A DNA stretch of 64,000 nucleotides from Bacteroidota bacterium (GTDB lineage Bacteria; Bacteroidota; Bacteroidia; Bacteroidales; F082). Below the pieces are notes generated by a model. That model was given only the letters and a program-made list of their open reading frames with translations, searched no databases and had not been told where the DNA came from. Shown one piece after another: positions 18,723 through 28,363 of the stretch. A program made the translations under genes and the position numbers. Numbering within the stretch: position 1 is the first letter of the stretch; every line of letters begins with the position of its first letter. The DNA lies in NCBI GenBank assembly GCA_002686705.1, contig NYYH01000056.1, positions 3,759 to 67,758 of the forward strand, in the 5' to 3' direction.

Positions 18723-19385
18723 ATGAAATTAGTGATGAAGAATCCCACAAGAATATTGATGTTTTTACTGGCAGCAATAATTATTACAAGTGGTGCCAGC
18801 TCTTGTAAAAGCAAGAAAAAATTAGCTCGCGAAAAAGCCGCAGCTGAATATAAAATGAAAGTTGAACAGTCTAAAAAAGATCTCACAGCCATGTTAAACG
18901 GTACAACAAACTGGAGTCTTGATGAACAAGACAAGCGTTTGGAAGTAATTAAATCATATAACATTGATGATCCAGAAGTTAATGATCTTATATCAAAAGT
19001 TGAATCAAAACTCTCAACGGACAGAGCAGACGCAGAACGCCAGGCTGAAGAGGAAAGGCTGAAGCGTGAAGAAGAGAAACGAGCAATGGTAGCTGCATCT
19101 AAGTATCAGGAAATTGACAATCAGCTTATTGCCATTGCAAATGCAACTAATACGGATGATGCTAATGAGCAAATAAATTTGATATTGCAACAGTTTGCTA
19201 CACCTGATATCCCTGTACTTATTATTATAAGTAAGGCTGGAGGATTTAACGATTACGATCGTCCAACTACAATAAGTATGTTTCTTAATTATTTAAAAGA
19301 TAAAAAACAATATTTTTACAAAGTTGATGCAGTAAAGCATGACGGTTTGGGAAAGATTACGGAACTAGAATTAATTAAAAATTAA
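18723..19385 (+). CDS. Putative lipoprotein of unknown function with charged coiled coil
   Basis: A 220-residue exported protein. The N-terminal hydrophobic segment ends in a possible lipobox (TSGASSC, about residues 22-28). A strongly charged helical stretch with heptad-like spacing follows (about 80-130: ADAERQAEEERLKREEEKRA), then a small globular C-terminus (IPVLIIISKAGGFNDYDRP). I do not recognise a named family. It is followed after 7 bases by another exported protein, so the two likely form an operon. An alternative start at residue 5 (MKNPTRILMF) gives the same signal peptide. Confidence 0.7.
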   Translation: MKLVMKNPTRILMFLLAAIIITSGASSCKSKKKLAREKAAAEYKMKVEQSKKDLTAMLNGTTNWSLDEQDKRLEVIKSYNIDDPEVNDLISKVESKLSTDRADAERQAEEERLKREEEKRAMVAASKYQEIDNQLIAIANATNTDDANEQINLILQQFATPDIPVLIIISKAGGFNDYDRPTTISMFLNYLKDKKQYFYKVDAVKHDGLGKITELELIKN

Positions 19386-19392
19386 AGAAATT

Positions 19393-19968
19393 ATGAAACG
19401 AACATATTTGTGGATTATTATTTTGGCAATGAGCTTCTCAATTTCCGGAATTGCTCAAGTCGAATTAAGCTATGAGCGCAAACAGGCAATCGACAGCCTT
19501 GCCATCGAAAAAGCACGTGACCTAAGTAAATATATAAGTATTATTGGAAGTAAAGAAACACCTTGGAGTGAAGCAAATCGAGTAATTGATAGAGCTGAGG
19601 AGTTATTTATGGCAGGTAGTGAAATAGGAGTTTCTTCATTACGTAAGCCAGAGATAAGCTATTATAATGTTCGTGAATATTTTGAAAGATTAATGCGATT
19701 GAATTATAGGAAGGTGGAGATAGAATGGTATAATATTGAATATATGAGCGACCTTCAGAAGCAACCGGATGGCACATATGTTGGAGTTATTACAATATTC
19801 CAGAAGTTCAAAGGATTTGATGCTGAAGGAAGGCTTGTTTATCAGGATACTACTAAGAAAGATATCACAGTTTATGTAAAACGAAAAGAAACACAAATTG
19901 GTGGTCGTCTTATTGGTTTCTGGGATGTGCTTTTGGGAGACATGCGTGTGAAAGAAACAACACCCTAA
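19393..19968 (+). CDS. Exported protein of unknown function
   Basis: A 191-residue protein with a clear signal peptide (RTYLWIIILAMSFSISGIAQ). An alpha region (about 25-100) is followed by a beta-rich C-terminal half (EIEWYNIEYMSDL, VGVITIFQKFKGFDAEG, GRLIGFWDVLLGDMRV). The overall pattern is reminiscent of NTF2-like or SnoaL-like folds, but this is speculative. It probably acts in the periplasm alongside the upstream lipoprotein, with which it forms a tight pair. It converges on the DUF3108 gene. Confidence 0.7.
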   Translation: MKRTYLWIIILAMSFSISGIAQVELSYERKQAIDSLAIEKARDLSKYISIIGSKETPWSEANRVIDRAEELFMAGSEIGVSSLRKPEISYYNVREYFERLMRLNYRKVEIEWYNIEYMSDLQKQPDGTYVGVITIFQKFKGFDAEGRLVYQDTTKKDITVYVKRKETQIGGRLIGFWDVLLGDMRVKETTP

Positions 19969-20006
19969 ATTGGAAGACAGAAGTCATATCTAATATTTCA
20001 ATGCGT

Positions 20007-20813
20007 TCACTCTTCCAGATTAATTTTCATTGGATTTACCAGTCCACCAAATTCGATCAATTCCATTTTAACAGAACCCACTATAACCGCTGATTCAACG
20101 AGTATCGGAATATGATTTTCATCGTCACTTATCCAGACAGACATAGGGTACTTGTCTGCAAAAACTTCTCCTGAAGCCATCATTGGAGCAAACTTTAAGC
20201 ATCCAATATCTCCCCATTTGGTGTTAATTTCTGATTTACCCATGAATTTAACGGCTGACACATACACCGAATCATCTAAAAAGAAATTAATAAAGTACAT
20301 ACTATCAGCATCAAAATCCTCCAGGGTTATGGTACGCATGTAATAAAAAGCTGATATCATATCGTGAACATTGGGAGGAATAGCTTTTACTTCAATAGAG
20401 TTAGTAATAGCCTCATTTTCTTCCCTGTCGAAAATAACAATATCATCCTGTTCATATTTTCCTTCACGTGTTTTTCTAATAAACGCATATGGAAGCAGAG
20501 TGTTCTTGTCCGTAAAAGTTTCAAACTTGTCGCGAACTTTATAAAACCAATTAAACATACCTTTTGAATTTCCAATACCTGTAATACGGTATACATCTTT
20601 GGTTTTTCCAGCATACTTATCTTCCCACTTGCCAACTGTAAGAATAGCCTCGCCTGCAGTAAAATTTCCAACAGCTGAACTATAATAAACCCGGTATTTA
20701 AGATATTCACCTGTTTTAAATGCATGGTTTATAACTGTATCTTGTGAAAACAAAAAGTTTGTTGCATACAAACATAATGTTAGTAGAAATAGGAAGCGAG
20801 TTTTGTGATGCAT
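20007..20813 (-). CDS. DUF3108 domain-containing exported protein
   Basis: A 268-residue periplasmic or outer-membrane-associated protein with an N-terminal signal peptide (FLFLLTLCLYATNFLFS). The body fits the DUF3108 family: FKTGEYLKYRVYYSSAVGNF near residue 33, GNSKGMFNWFYKVRDKFET, and the closing FAPMMASGEVFAD with MSVWISDDENHIPILVESAV. It is predicted to be a lipocalin-like beta barrel. Family function is undefined. It is just downstream of leuS on the same strand (42 bases), so it may be cotranscribed by read-through. Confidence 0.88.
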   Translation of the reverse strand: MHHKTRFLFLLTLCLYATNFLFSQDTVINHAFKTGEYLKYRVYYSSAVGNFTAGEAILTVGKWEDKYAGKTKDVYRITGIGNSKGMFNWFYKVRDKFETFTDKNTLLPYAFIRKTREGKYEQDDIVIFDREENEAITNSIEVKAIPPNVHDMISAFYYMRTITLEDFDADSMYFINFFLDDSVYVSAVKFMGKSEINTKWGDIGCLKFAPMMASGEVFADKYPMSVWISDDENHIPILVESAVIVGSVKMELIEFGGLVNPMKINLEE

Positions 20814-20855
20814 TTTTAAGTAGCTATAATATATGTTATTAATATTTCTTTACTA

Positions 20856-23648
20856 CTAACTTACTACAATATTAATAATTCTGTTAGGAACCACGATAAC
20901 TTTCCTAATCGTTTTTCCTTCAATCCATTTTGGAGTTTCTTTTGCGTTAATAGCCGCTTTTTCAATTTCAGGTTTAGGCATATTAATAGGCAAAATTATT
21001 TTAAACCTCAATTTACCATTAAAAGAAACAGGATATTCAAAGGTGTTTTCTTTTAAATAGTTTTCATTATGAGCGGGATATGAAGCTGCACAAATACTAC
21101 TATCATATCCAAAAGTTTTCCATATTTCTTCTGTAATGTGCGGTGCATATGGGCTTAGAAGGACTGCAAGTGGTTCTAAAATTTCTCTGTTATGACAGTC
21201 TAAATCACTTAATTCATTTACACAAATCATAAAGGCACTTACACCGGTATTAAATGAAAACCGTTCGATATCAGACGTAACTTTTTTTATAGCTTTATGA
21301 AGAGATTTTAATTCTTCTTCTGAAGTATTTTTATCGTTAACGATAAAGTTATCATCATCATCAAAATACAACTTCCAAAATTTTCTCAAAAATCTGAACA
21401 CACCTTCTATTCCATGTGTATCCCATGGCTTATCTTGCTCAAGAGGCCCTAGAAACATTTCATATAATCTCAGTGTATCAGCTCCATATTTTTCAATTAA
21501 TGCATCCGGGTTTTGAACATTGTGTTTTGATTTCGACATTTTTTCAATCTCATGACCACAAATATATTTTCCATCTTCCAGTATAAAAGTTGCATCTTTG
21601 AATTCTTCCCTCCAGTTCTTAAAAGCATTAATATCCAGTACATCATTATCAACAAGATCAATATCAACGTGTAACTCCTGAACTTTATATTCTTTGCGAA
21701 TGTTATATGAGACAAACTTATTTGTTCCCATAATTCGATATACAAAACTGGACCTTCCCTGTATTTTACCTTGATTTATTAATTTTTTGAAAGGTTCATC
21801 TTCACACACAAGTCCTTTGTCGAAAAGAAATTTACTCCAAAACCTTGAATAAATCAGATGGCCAGCTGCGTGTTCATCACCACCAATATATAGATCTACA
21901 TCCTGCCAGTAATTGTTTGCTTCTTTAGAAAAATATTCTTTTTCATTATGTGGATCCATATACCTAAGATAATATCCACACGATCCTGCAAAACCCGGCA
22001 TGGTGTTAGTTTCCAGTGGATAACCATCTTTATTAACCCAGTTTTGAGCATTTGCAAGTGGAGGGTTTCCTTCGCTTGTTGGTAAATAGCTTTCAACCTT
22101 TGGTAATTTAAGAGGCAGCTCACTTTCACTAAGTGCATAAGGCATTCCATCTTTATAATAAATAGGAAAAGGTTCACCCCAATATCGCTGACGGCTGAAA
22201 ATAGCATCATGTAATCGATAATTAATATTTCCTTCACCGATATTCATTTCTTCTATTTTTCTAATCGTAGCTATCATTGCATCAACTACCGGCATTCCAT
22301 TTATAAATCCAGAGTTGATCATTACTCCCTCTTTTGAATCGTATGAATCATCCCAACTGGCTGGGTCGGAGGGGTCATCTCCTTCTTTAACAACTACCTG
22401 TATAACTGGCAAATTAAAATGCCTTGAAAAAGCAAAGTCGCGACTATCATGTCCTGGAACAGCCATTATAGCTCCTGTGCCATATCCTGAAAGTACATAG
22501 TCAGCAATCCAGATTGGAATTTTCTCTTTTGTTAACGGATTAACTGCATAAGCTCCTGTAAATTCACCACTTATATTTTTAACCTCTGTCATTCTTTCAC
22601 GCTCACTTCGGTTTTTTGTCCATGAAATATAACTTTGAATTGCTTCTTTTTTATCAGATGTTGTAATTAAATCAACAAGTTCATGTTCGGGTGCTAAGAC
22701 CATGAAGGTTGATCCGAAGATTGTATCAGGCCGAGTTGTGAATACTTCAATCTCTCCATCATGTGGATCATTAAAAACCTTAAATTTAATTGAAGCCCCT
22801 TCACTCCTTCCAATCCAGTTTCTTTGCATCTCTTTAAGTGAATCAGGCCAGTCAAGAATATCCAATCCTTCAAGCAATCTTTGGGCATAAGATGTTATTC
22901 GCAACGACCACTGTTTCATCATTTTCTTTTCAACAGGATACCCGCCACGTTCTGATAATCCATCTTTGACCTCATCATTAGCCAACACAGTACCTAATTC
23001 AGGACACCAGTTTACTATTGAATTCGACAAATACGCAAGCCTGTAATTCATGATAATTTCCTGCTGGGTCTTTTCATCATAATTATTCCAATCCTTATTG
23101 GTAAAAAGTTCGGTTGGAGAACAAACAGCATCAATATCATGATTACCATTTTTTTCAAATTGCAAAACAAGGTCACTTATACTTTCGGCCTTATTGGTCT
23201 TATTATTATACCATGAATTAAAGATTTGAATAAAGGTCCATTGTGTCCACTTGTAGTAACTGGGATCACTTGTCCTTATTTCTCTACTCCAGTCGAAGGA
23301 GAATCCAATTTTATCAAGTTGCTCACGATATCTCAGAATATTCTTATCAGTAGTTATTTCAGGGTGTGTTCCACTTTGAATTGCATATTGCTCGGCTGGT
23401 AACCCATATGCATCGAAACCCATTGGATGAAGCACATTAAAACCTTTGTGACGTTTAAATCGTGCATAAATATCCGAAGCAATGTATCCAAGAGGATGGC
23501 CAACATGTAGCCCTGAGCCAGAAGGGTATGGAAACATGTCGAGCACATAATATTTCGGCCGGGTATTATCAATATCAGCCTTAAACGTTTGGTTAAGTCT
23601 CCAATAGTCCTGCCACTTTTTTTCTATACTTCTAAAATCGTATCCCAT
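20856..23648 (-). CDS. leuS: Leucyl-tRNA synthetase
   Basis: A 930-residue class I synthetase charging tRNA-Leu. The N-terminus ([15 protein letters not shown]) is followed by the HIGH-type signature HVGH (residues 48-51). The CP1 editing domain contains [14 protein letters not shown] and [16 protein letters not shown]. The KMSKS loop is [14 protein letters not shown], and the C-terminal anticodon-binding domain ends [17 protein letters not shown]. The protein is somewhat longer than the E. coli enzyme because of insertions before KMSKS (around [19 protein letters not shown]), which I believe is common in Bacteroidota LeuS. No defects seen. Confidence 0.98.
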   Translation of the reverse strand: MGYDFRSIEKKWQDYWRLNQTFKADIDNTRPKYYVLDMFPYPSGSGLHVGHPLGYIASDIYARFKRHKGFNVLHPMGFDAYGLPAEQYAIQSGTHPEITTDKNILRYREQLDKIGFSFDWSREIRTSDPSYYKWTQWTFIQIFNSWYNNKTNKAESISDLVLQFEKNGNHDIDAVCSPTELFTNKDWNNYDEKTQQEIIMNYRLAYLSNSIVNWCPELGTVLANDEVKDGLSERGGYPVEKKMMKQWSLRITSYAQRLLEGLDILDWPDSLKEMQRNWIGRSEGASIKFKVFNDPHDGEIEVFTTRPDTIFGSTFMVLAPEHELVDLITTSDKKEAIQSYISWTKNRSERERMTEVKNISGEFTGAYAVNPLTKEKIPIWIADYVLSGYGTGAIMAVPGHDSRDFAFSRHFNLPVIQVVVKEGDDPSDPASWDDSYDSKEGVMINSGFINGMPVVDAMIATIRKIEEMNIGEGNINYRLHDAIFSRQRYWGEPFPIYYKDGMPYALSESELPLKLPKVESYLPTSEGNPPLANAQNWVNKDGYPLETNTMPGFAGSCGYYLRYMDPHNEKEYFSKEANNYWQDVDLYIGGDEHAAGHLIYSRFWSKFLFDKGLVCEDEPFKKLINQGKIQGRSSFVYRIMGTNKFVSYNIRKEYKVQELHVDIDLVDNDVLDINAFKNWREEFKDATFILEDGKYICGHEIEKMSKSKHNVQNPDALIEKYGADTLRLYEMFLGPLEQDKPWDTHGIEGVFRFLRKFWKLYFDDDDNFIVNDKNTSEEELKSLHKAIKKVTSDIERFSFNTGVSAFMICVNELSDLDCHNREILEPLAVLLSPYAPHITEEIWKTFGYDSSICAASYPAHNENYLKENTFEYPVSFNGKLRFKIILPINMPKPEIEKAAINAKETPKWIEGKTIRKVIVVPNRIINIVVS

Positions 23649-23793
23649 TATTAATATTACTTGTTGCGTTTATTCTGAATTTATCTTTTTCGATACGCAA
23701 AAATTGAATCTGCGAAATTAATAAAAGTTACATTTGGTGGGTCACAAGGATAAAAGTATTCTGCTTGAAAAGCAATTTAATTAAAGGGATATT

Positions 23794-25089
23794 TTATTTC
23801 TGTTTATCTACATTATTTAAAAAATACTTTCGATAAATAGTTTCTATTAATAACGCACCACCCATCATCGCTATCAGAATAAGTACTTCCCAGCGTGTGT
23901 TAGCATCTTTCACAGTTGCATAAATGAGAGCTCCCATAGCAATAGCACAGGAAAAAGCACCTAATAAAGTTATTATTCTTGAGCTCTTGGTTGTTTTATA
24001 CATCTTGAAATTAGCAATATTTACCATCATAAAAACCAATAGAAATCCTGCACTTCCCATTGTAGCTATTGCACCCAAAGGAATTAGGTTAGCTACAAAC
24101 AATGCCAGAATAGCGAATATTATCATTCCATAAACAGGTTGATTATGAATCGATTTTTCAAGTATCTTCGGTAATTCACCTGAATTAGCAATTGTATAGG
24201 TGAGTCGACCCGATCCATAGTAAGTTGCGTTGATTGCAGAACTTGTTGCCAGCAGGGCTGCAACTGAAATAATAATTAGACCTGATTTACCCATAAACTG
24301 ACTTGCTGTGTCAGAGAGGACGTGTTCACTATATTTAGTTATTTCAAAAAAACTTAGATGTCCTACAACAACAATAACAATCAAAACATAAAGTGTTATT
24401 GCTATTAGTACACCACCAATGTATGCAATAGGTAAAGCTATTTTTGGTTTTCTTATATTACTACTTGCGTTGGCTATTAGTTCAAATCCCTCATAATTTA
24501 AGAAGATAATCATTGCTCCAGATACCATTGCAAACGGATCGACCCAATTAGCTGTATCCATTTGTTCCCATTTTATTGGCGTAATAAGCCCAACTACAAC
24601 AAAGATAGCAAGGAGTATCATTTTGACTAAATTCAAAATATTCTCGGACTTTATCACCAGCGATGCACTAAAATAATTAATTGTAGCAAGTGCAATAAGA
24701 ATAAAGGTAATAAGCCCATGTTTGAGCCATTGATACCATTCAGGAGGAAAAAGTCTAGCCCCATAAGCACCAAATGCAAATGCATATATTGAAATTAGGA
24801 TAATATAGGAAAGAAAAAGTAGTAGATTAATACTTCCAGTAAGAGTACTACTGCCAAATGCTTTGTTAATAAAATAAACTGTACCTCCATTATTTGGCAA
24901 GTAAAGCGATAATTTCCAGTATGAGTAGGCAGTTAACAAAGCAACAATACCGGCAATAATAAATGCTAGTGGTGCCGACCCCTTTGTGAGCTCAACAGTT
25001 AAACCTGTAACAGCAAAAATGCCACCACCAACCATTCCTCCAATGCCAATGGACATTGCTGAGAAAGTACCAATTTTCGAATCTTGCAT
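23794..25089 (-). CDS. APC family amino-acid permease
   Basis: A 431-residue inner-membrane transporter with about 12 predicted helices. The first helix carries the APC substrate-binding signature (MSIGIGGMVGGGIFAVTGL). A conserved Glu-containing unwound region appears in helix 6 (IIFLNYEGFELIANASSNIR). A probable proton- or amino-acid-coupled symporter or exchanger; substrate cannot be assigned. It is separated from leuS by 145 bases and stands alone, divergent from ftsX. Confidence 0.88.
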   Translation of the reverse strand: MQDSKIGTFSAMSIGIGGMVGGGIFAVTGLTVELTKGSAPLAFIIAGIVALLTAYSYWKLSLYLPNNGGTVYFINKAFGSSTLTGSINLLLFLSYIILISIYAFAFGAYGARLFPPEWYQWLKHGLITFILIALATINYFSASLVIKSENILNLVKMILLAIFVVVGLITPIKWEQMDTANWVDPFAMVSGAMIIFLNYEGFELIANASSNIRKPKIALPIAYIGGVLIAITLYVLIVIVVVGHLSFFEITKYSEHVLSDTASQFMGKSGLIIISVAALLATSSAINATYYGSGRLTYTIANSGELPKILEKSIHNQPVYGMIIFAILALFVANLIPLGAIATMGSAGFLLVFMMVNIANFKMYKTTKSSRIITLLGAFSCAIAMGALIYATVKDANTRWEVLILIAMMGGALLIETIYRKYFLNNVDKQK

Positions 25090-25300
25090 TTCTGTAACTT
25101 CTTAATTTTTGATAATAATAGTTATTACGCTATTCAGGTTTTATAGTATTTATTATGCCACTAATGTAGATGAATTAATTGGATTCTGAATAGGTTTCAA
25201 AATGAATCCAAAATTAATTAGCTGTTTTAATTAATCTATTGTTTCTTCCAAATCAATCTTGCCATTGATTAATTCCCAAAGAATTACTGCATTTCAAATA

Positions 25301-25308
25301 TAGATTTG
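25301..25308 (+). promoter_or_regulatory. Putative -7 box of the ftsX cluster
   Basis: TAGATTTG matches TAnnTTTG, 19 bases before the ftsX ATG, giving a short leader. An imperfect inverted repeat (ATTAATT-GGATTC, 25174-25186, against GAATCC-AAAATTAAT, 25204-25218) lies further upstream in the same divergent gap. Confidence 0.35.
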
Positions 25309-25327
25309 TTTATTTTAGCCTCTTAAA

Positions 25328-26212
25328 ATGGCCTCATACAACGAAAAATATTATAAACGAAAGATTAACACCTCATATATTACCTCTGTAATAAGCATTA
25401 CACTTGTTTTATTCACTCTAGGTTTTCTGGGACTATTTGTCCTGCATGCAAAAAGTTTATCAAACTATATTAAAGAAAATATCGGTTTCGAGATAATAAT
25501 GAAAGATGGAATTAAGGAGGCTGATATTATATATTTACAAAAGCAATTGGATATAAATCCTGCTATTAAATCAACAGAATATATTACAAAAGAAGAAGCC
25601 ACACGTAAACTTGCCAATGTATTGGGCGAGGATTTTACTGAGTTTATGGAGGATAAATATAACCCGTTGCTACCATCAATCGACGTTCGGTTTAATGCTG
25701 ACTGGGCAAACAATGATAGTATCCTTTTAATGGAGAATTTTATTCGAGCAAATAATTCAGTTAAAGAGGTTTATTATCAAAAATCGGTGGTTCATCTTAT
25801 TAATAGAAACCTTCAAAAAATCAGCTTAATATTATTTGGATTTAGTTTATTGCTATTATTCATAACAGTTGCATTAATAAATAATACAATCAGACTTTCA
25901 ATTTATTCTAAGAGATTTATTATTAGAAGCATGCAACTTGTGGGTGCCACAGAAGGATTTATTGTTAAACCATTTATTATCATTGGATTTGTACAAGGCT
26001 TAGTGAGTGCGTTGATAGCTGTTGGCTTATTACAAGGAATACTTATTGCTGCTCAGCAAAGTATACCCGAACTTGTACTACTTTCCAGTAGAGAGATGTT
26101 AATTTATCTTAATGTTTTCGTGTTAGTTTGCGGTTTGCTAATTGCAGGAATATCTACGTTTTTTGCCGTAGATAAATATCTAAGAATGAAAACTGACGCT
26201 ATGTATGGATAG
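25328..26212 (+). CDS. ftsX: Cell division permease-like protein FtsX
   Basis: A 294-residue FtsX. It has the cytoplasmic N-terminus, first helix (ISITLVLFTLGFLGLFVLHA), an extracellular domain of about 110 residues containing KEADIIYLQKQLDINPAIKS-like sequence, and three C-terminal helices with FIIRSMQLVGATEGFIVKPF. FtsX works with the ATPase FtsE to activate peptidoglycan hydrolases at the septum; ftsE is not adjacent. It heads the ftsX-DUF3098-uppP-truB series known from Bacteroidota genomes, all envelope or housekeeping genes. Confidence 0.92.
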   Translation: MASYNEKYYKRKINTSYITSVISITLVLFTLGFLGLFVLHAKSLSNYIKENIGFEIIMKDGIKEADIIYLQKQLDINPAIKSTEYITKEEATRKLANVLGEDFTEFMEDKYNPLLPSIDVRFNADWANNDSILLMENFIRANNSVKEVYYQKSVVHLINRNLQKISLILFGFSLLLLFITVALINNTIRLSIYSKRFIIRSMQLVGATEGFIVKPFIIIGFVQGLVSALIAVGLLQGILIAAQQSIPELVLLSSREMLIYLNVFVLVCGLLIAGISTFFAVDKYLRMKTDAMYG

Positions 26213-26383
26213 TTGTAACTGGTTAAAGTTGAGCCACTAATAATTATTTTAATATATTTCAAACGTCTTCTTGTACATACTTTTGTAATACTCCGATTGC
26301 GTAAAGCAAGATTAGCTCAATAAGATTATTAACCTAAATCATTTCGAATGCTATAATGAAAATTAAACAATGTGATTTTATTG

Positions 26384-26391
26384 TACTTTTG
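26384..26391 (+). promoter_or_regulatory. Putative -7 box before the DUF3098 gene
   Basis: TACTTTTG matches TAnnTTTG, 15 bases before the ATG at 26407. It suggests the DUF3098-uppP-truB group can be transcribed independently of ftsX. Confidence 0.35.
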
Positions 26392-26406
26392 AAAAAAAAT
26401 TAGATT

Positions 26407-26673
26407 ATGTCAGCCAAAGTTCAAAAACAAATGAAAGAAGAGAACAAATTGATGTTTGCTTTTAACAAAACAAATTATATAATTGTAATTGTCGGTCTTC
26501 TAGTTATAATAACCGGATTTTTATTAATGGTAGGAGGCGGTTCTGATGATCCGGAAGTATTTAGCGCAGCAATATTTGGATTCAGAAGGCTTACACTGGC
26601 ACCTATTCTTATAATCGTAGGTTATATGATTGAAATTTTTGCAATAATGTATCGGCCAAAGCAAACAAAATAA
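26407..26673 (+). CDS. DUF3098 small membrane protein
   Basis: An 88-residue protein with two membrane helices (NYIIVIVGLLVIITGFLLMV and APILIIVGYMIEIFAIMY) joined by a short loop (GGGSDDPEVFSAAIFGFRRL). It matches the Bacteroidota DUF3098 family across its whole length and sits in the family's usual place between ftsX and uppP. Function unknown; a role in cell-envelope biogenesis is inferred from context only. Confidence 0.9.
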   Translation: MSAKVQKQMKEENKLMFAFNKTNYIIVIVGLLVIITGFLLMVGGGSDDPEVFSAAIFGFRRLTLAPILIIVGYMIEIFAIMYRPKQTK

Positions 26674-26684
26674 TTTCATAGTAC

Positions 26685-27464
26685 ATGACGTGGATTGAAG
26701 CGCTTATTCTCGCTATAGTAGAAGGTATTACTGAATTTTTGCCTGTATCCTCTACCGGGCATATGATATTAGCTGAAGGTATTATGGGGATGAAAAGCAA
26801 CGATTTTATTCAAGCTTTTATCATTAACATTCAATTTGGAGCGATACTTTCTGTAGTTGTACTTTATTGGAAAAGGTTTTTTCAAACCCTCAAGTTCTAT
26901 TACAAGCTGTTTGTAGCCTTTTTACCTGCAGCCGTTTTTGGCTTGCTTCTTAGCGACTATATTGATATGTTGCTAGAAAGTGTTTACGTGGTTGCCGTGA
27001 TGCTCATTCTTGGAGGCATTGTACTGTTATTTATTGATAACTGGTTTAACAATCCTTCAAAGAATCAGGAAGTTACCTATTCGAAAGCATTAAAAATTGG
27101 CTTTTTTCAGGTGATTGCAATGATACCTGGGGTTTCACGATCGGCTGCAACAATTATAGGCGGAATGACTCAAAAGCTGGGCAGAAAAGAAGCTGCCGAA
27201 TTTTCCTTTTTCTTGGCCGTTCCAACAATGCTAGCTGCATCAGGTTATAAGTTGATGAAAAATTATAGCGCTATTACAACAGAAAATATTGATATATTAC
27301 TATTTGGCAATGTAGTAGCTTTCATAGTAGCTATGATCGCAATTAAATCCTTTATTAATTTTTTAACAAAGCACGGGTTTAAGATATTCGGTTGGTATCG
27401 TATTCTTGTGGGTGTTGTAATTCTTGTATTATATTTTCTTGGAGTTGATTTAACAATTTCCTGA
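26685..27464 (+). CDS. uppP: Undecaprenyl-diphosphatase
   Basis: A 259-residue UppP/BacA that dephosphorylates undecaprenyl pyrophosphate to recycle the lipid carrier for peptidoglycan and O-antigen synthesis. Both signature regions are present: [20 protein letters not shown] near the N-terminus and [15 protein letters not shown] in the middle. The many membrane helices fit the family length. Its TGA shares an A with the ATG of truB (TGATG), so the two are translationally coupled. Confidence 0.95.
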   Translation: MTWIEALILAIVEGITEFLPVSSTGHMILAEGIMGMKSNDFIQAFIINIQFGAILSVVVLYWKRFFQTLKFYYKLFVAFLPAAVFGLLLSDYIDMLLESVYVVAVMLILGGIVLLFIDNWFNNPSKNQEVTYSKALKIGFFQVIAMIPGVSRSAATIIGGMTQKLGRKEAAEFSFFLAVPTMLAASGYKLMKNYSAITTENIDILLFGNVVAFIVAMIAIKSFINFLTKHGFKIFGWYRILVGVVILVLYFLGVDLTIS

Positions 27465-28159
27465 TGGCATTTAATTTTGAGGAAGGAGAATTATTGCTTA
27501 TTGATAAACCAATGGGCTGGACATCATTCGATGTTGTTAATTCAATAAGATCAACGATCAAAAAAACACTTAACATTAAAAAAATTAAAGTTGGTCACGC
27601 AGGAACCCTCGATCCGTTAGCAACTGGTCTATTAATTGTTTGTACAGGAAAATTCACAAAAAGGATTGATTCATTTCAGGATCTTGATAAAGTTTATATA
27701 GGAAGTATGTTTGTGGGAGCCACAACACCTTCTTACGATAAAGAAACTGAAGTTGATAGTACATTTGACATAAACAACATTTCAAAAAGTCAATTATTAG
27801 AAACGGCTACGCAGTTTCTCGGTGAAACAGAACAAGTTCCTCCCATATTTTCAGCGGTAAAAATTGAAGGAAAACGTGCTTTTGAATACGCAAGAAAGAA
27901 TAATGAAGTAAAACTGAATTCAAGAAAGATTACTATCCGAAAATTCGAACTGTTAAGTTTTGATTTACCAGAAATTAATTTTATAGTTGAATGTAGTAAA
28001 GGAACATATATTAGGTCGCTGGTTAATGATTTTGGAAAAGCATTGAACAATGGGGCATATATGAGTAGCCTCAGGAGAACAGCTATCGGTAATTACACTG
28101 TATCAGATGCTCTGTCAGTTAAGGAAATAAAAAATGCAATTGTATCATATCGTGAGTGA
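27464..28159 (+). CDS. truB: tRNA pseudouridine-55 synthase
   Basis: A 231-residue TruB forming pseudouridine 55 in the T-loop of tRNAs. The catalytic Asp is in VGHAGTLDPLATGLLIVCTG. Other family blocks are PMGWTSFDVVNSIRS at the start, PPIFSAVKIEGKRAFEYAR, and CSKGTYIRSLVNDFGKAL. The length corresponds to the catalytic core without a PUA domain. It starts inside the uppP stop codon. Confidence 0.96.
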   Translation: MAFNFEEGELLLIDKPMGWTSFDVVNSIRSTIKKTLNIKKIKVGHAGTLDPLATGLLIVCTGKFTKRIDSFQDLDKVYIGSMFVGATTPSYDKETEVDSTFDINNISKSQLLETATQFLGETEQVPPIFSAVKIEGKRAFEYARKNNEVKLNSRKITIRKFELLSFDLPEINFIVECSKGTYIRSLVNDFGKALNNGAYMSSLRRTAIGNYTVSDALSVKEIKNAIVSYRE

Positions 28160-28363
28160 TTAACTGAAATAATAGATTATTGGCAATTTGTTTTGAGCGC
28201 AAATCAACGTTATTAAACCATACAAAAGGACAGAAATCGATCACCCTGATACAGCAATCACAAACCATATTATTTATATGAATTATTTGAGTTGTCGAGT
28301 ATTATAATTAACAATAAATTTTGTTATTTGCAGTTAATAATAAACAAATAAATATACCTTAGA

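Noticed and set aside
19977..20025. Inverted repeat TGGAAGA/TCTTCCA between convergent genes as a terminator
   Set aside because: Only 7 bp of stem with a loop of more than 30 bases and no T tract.
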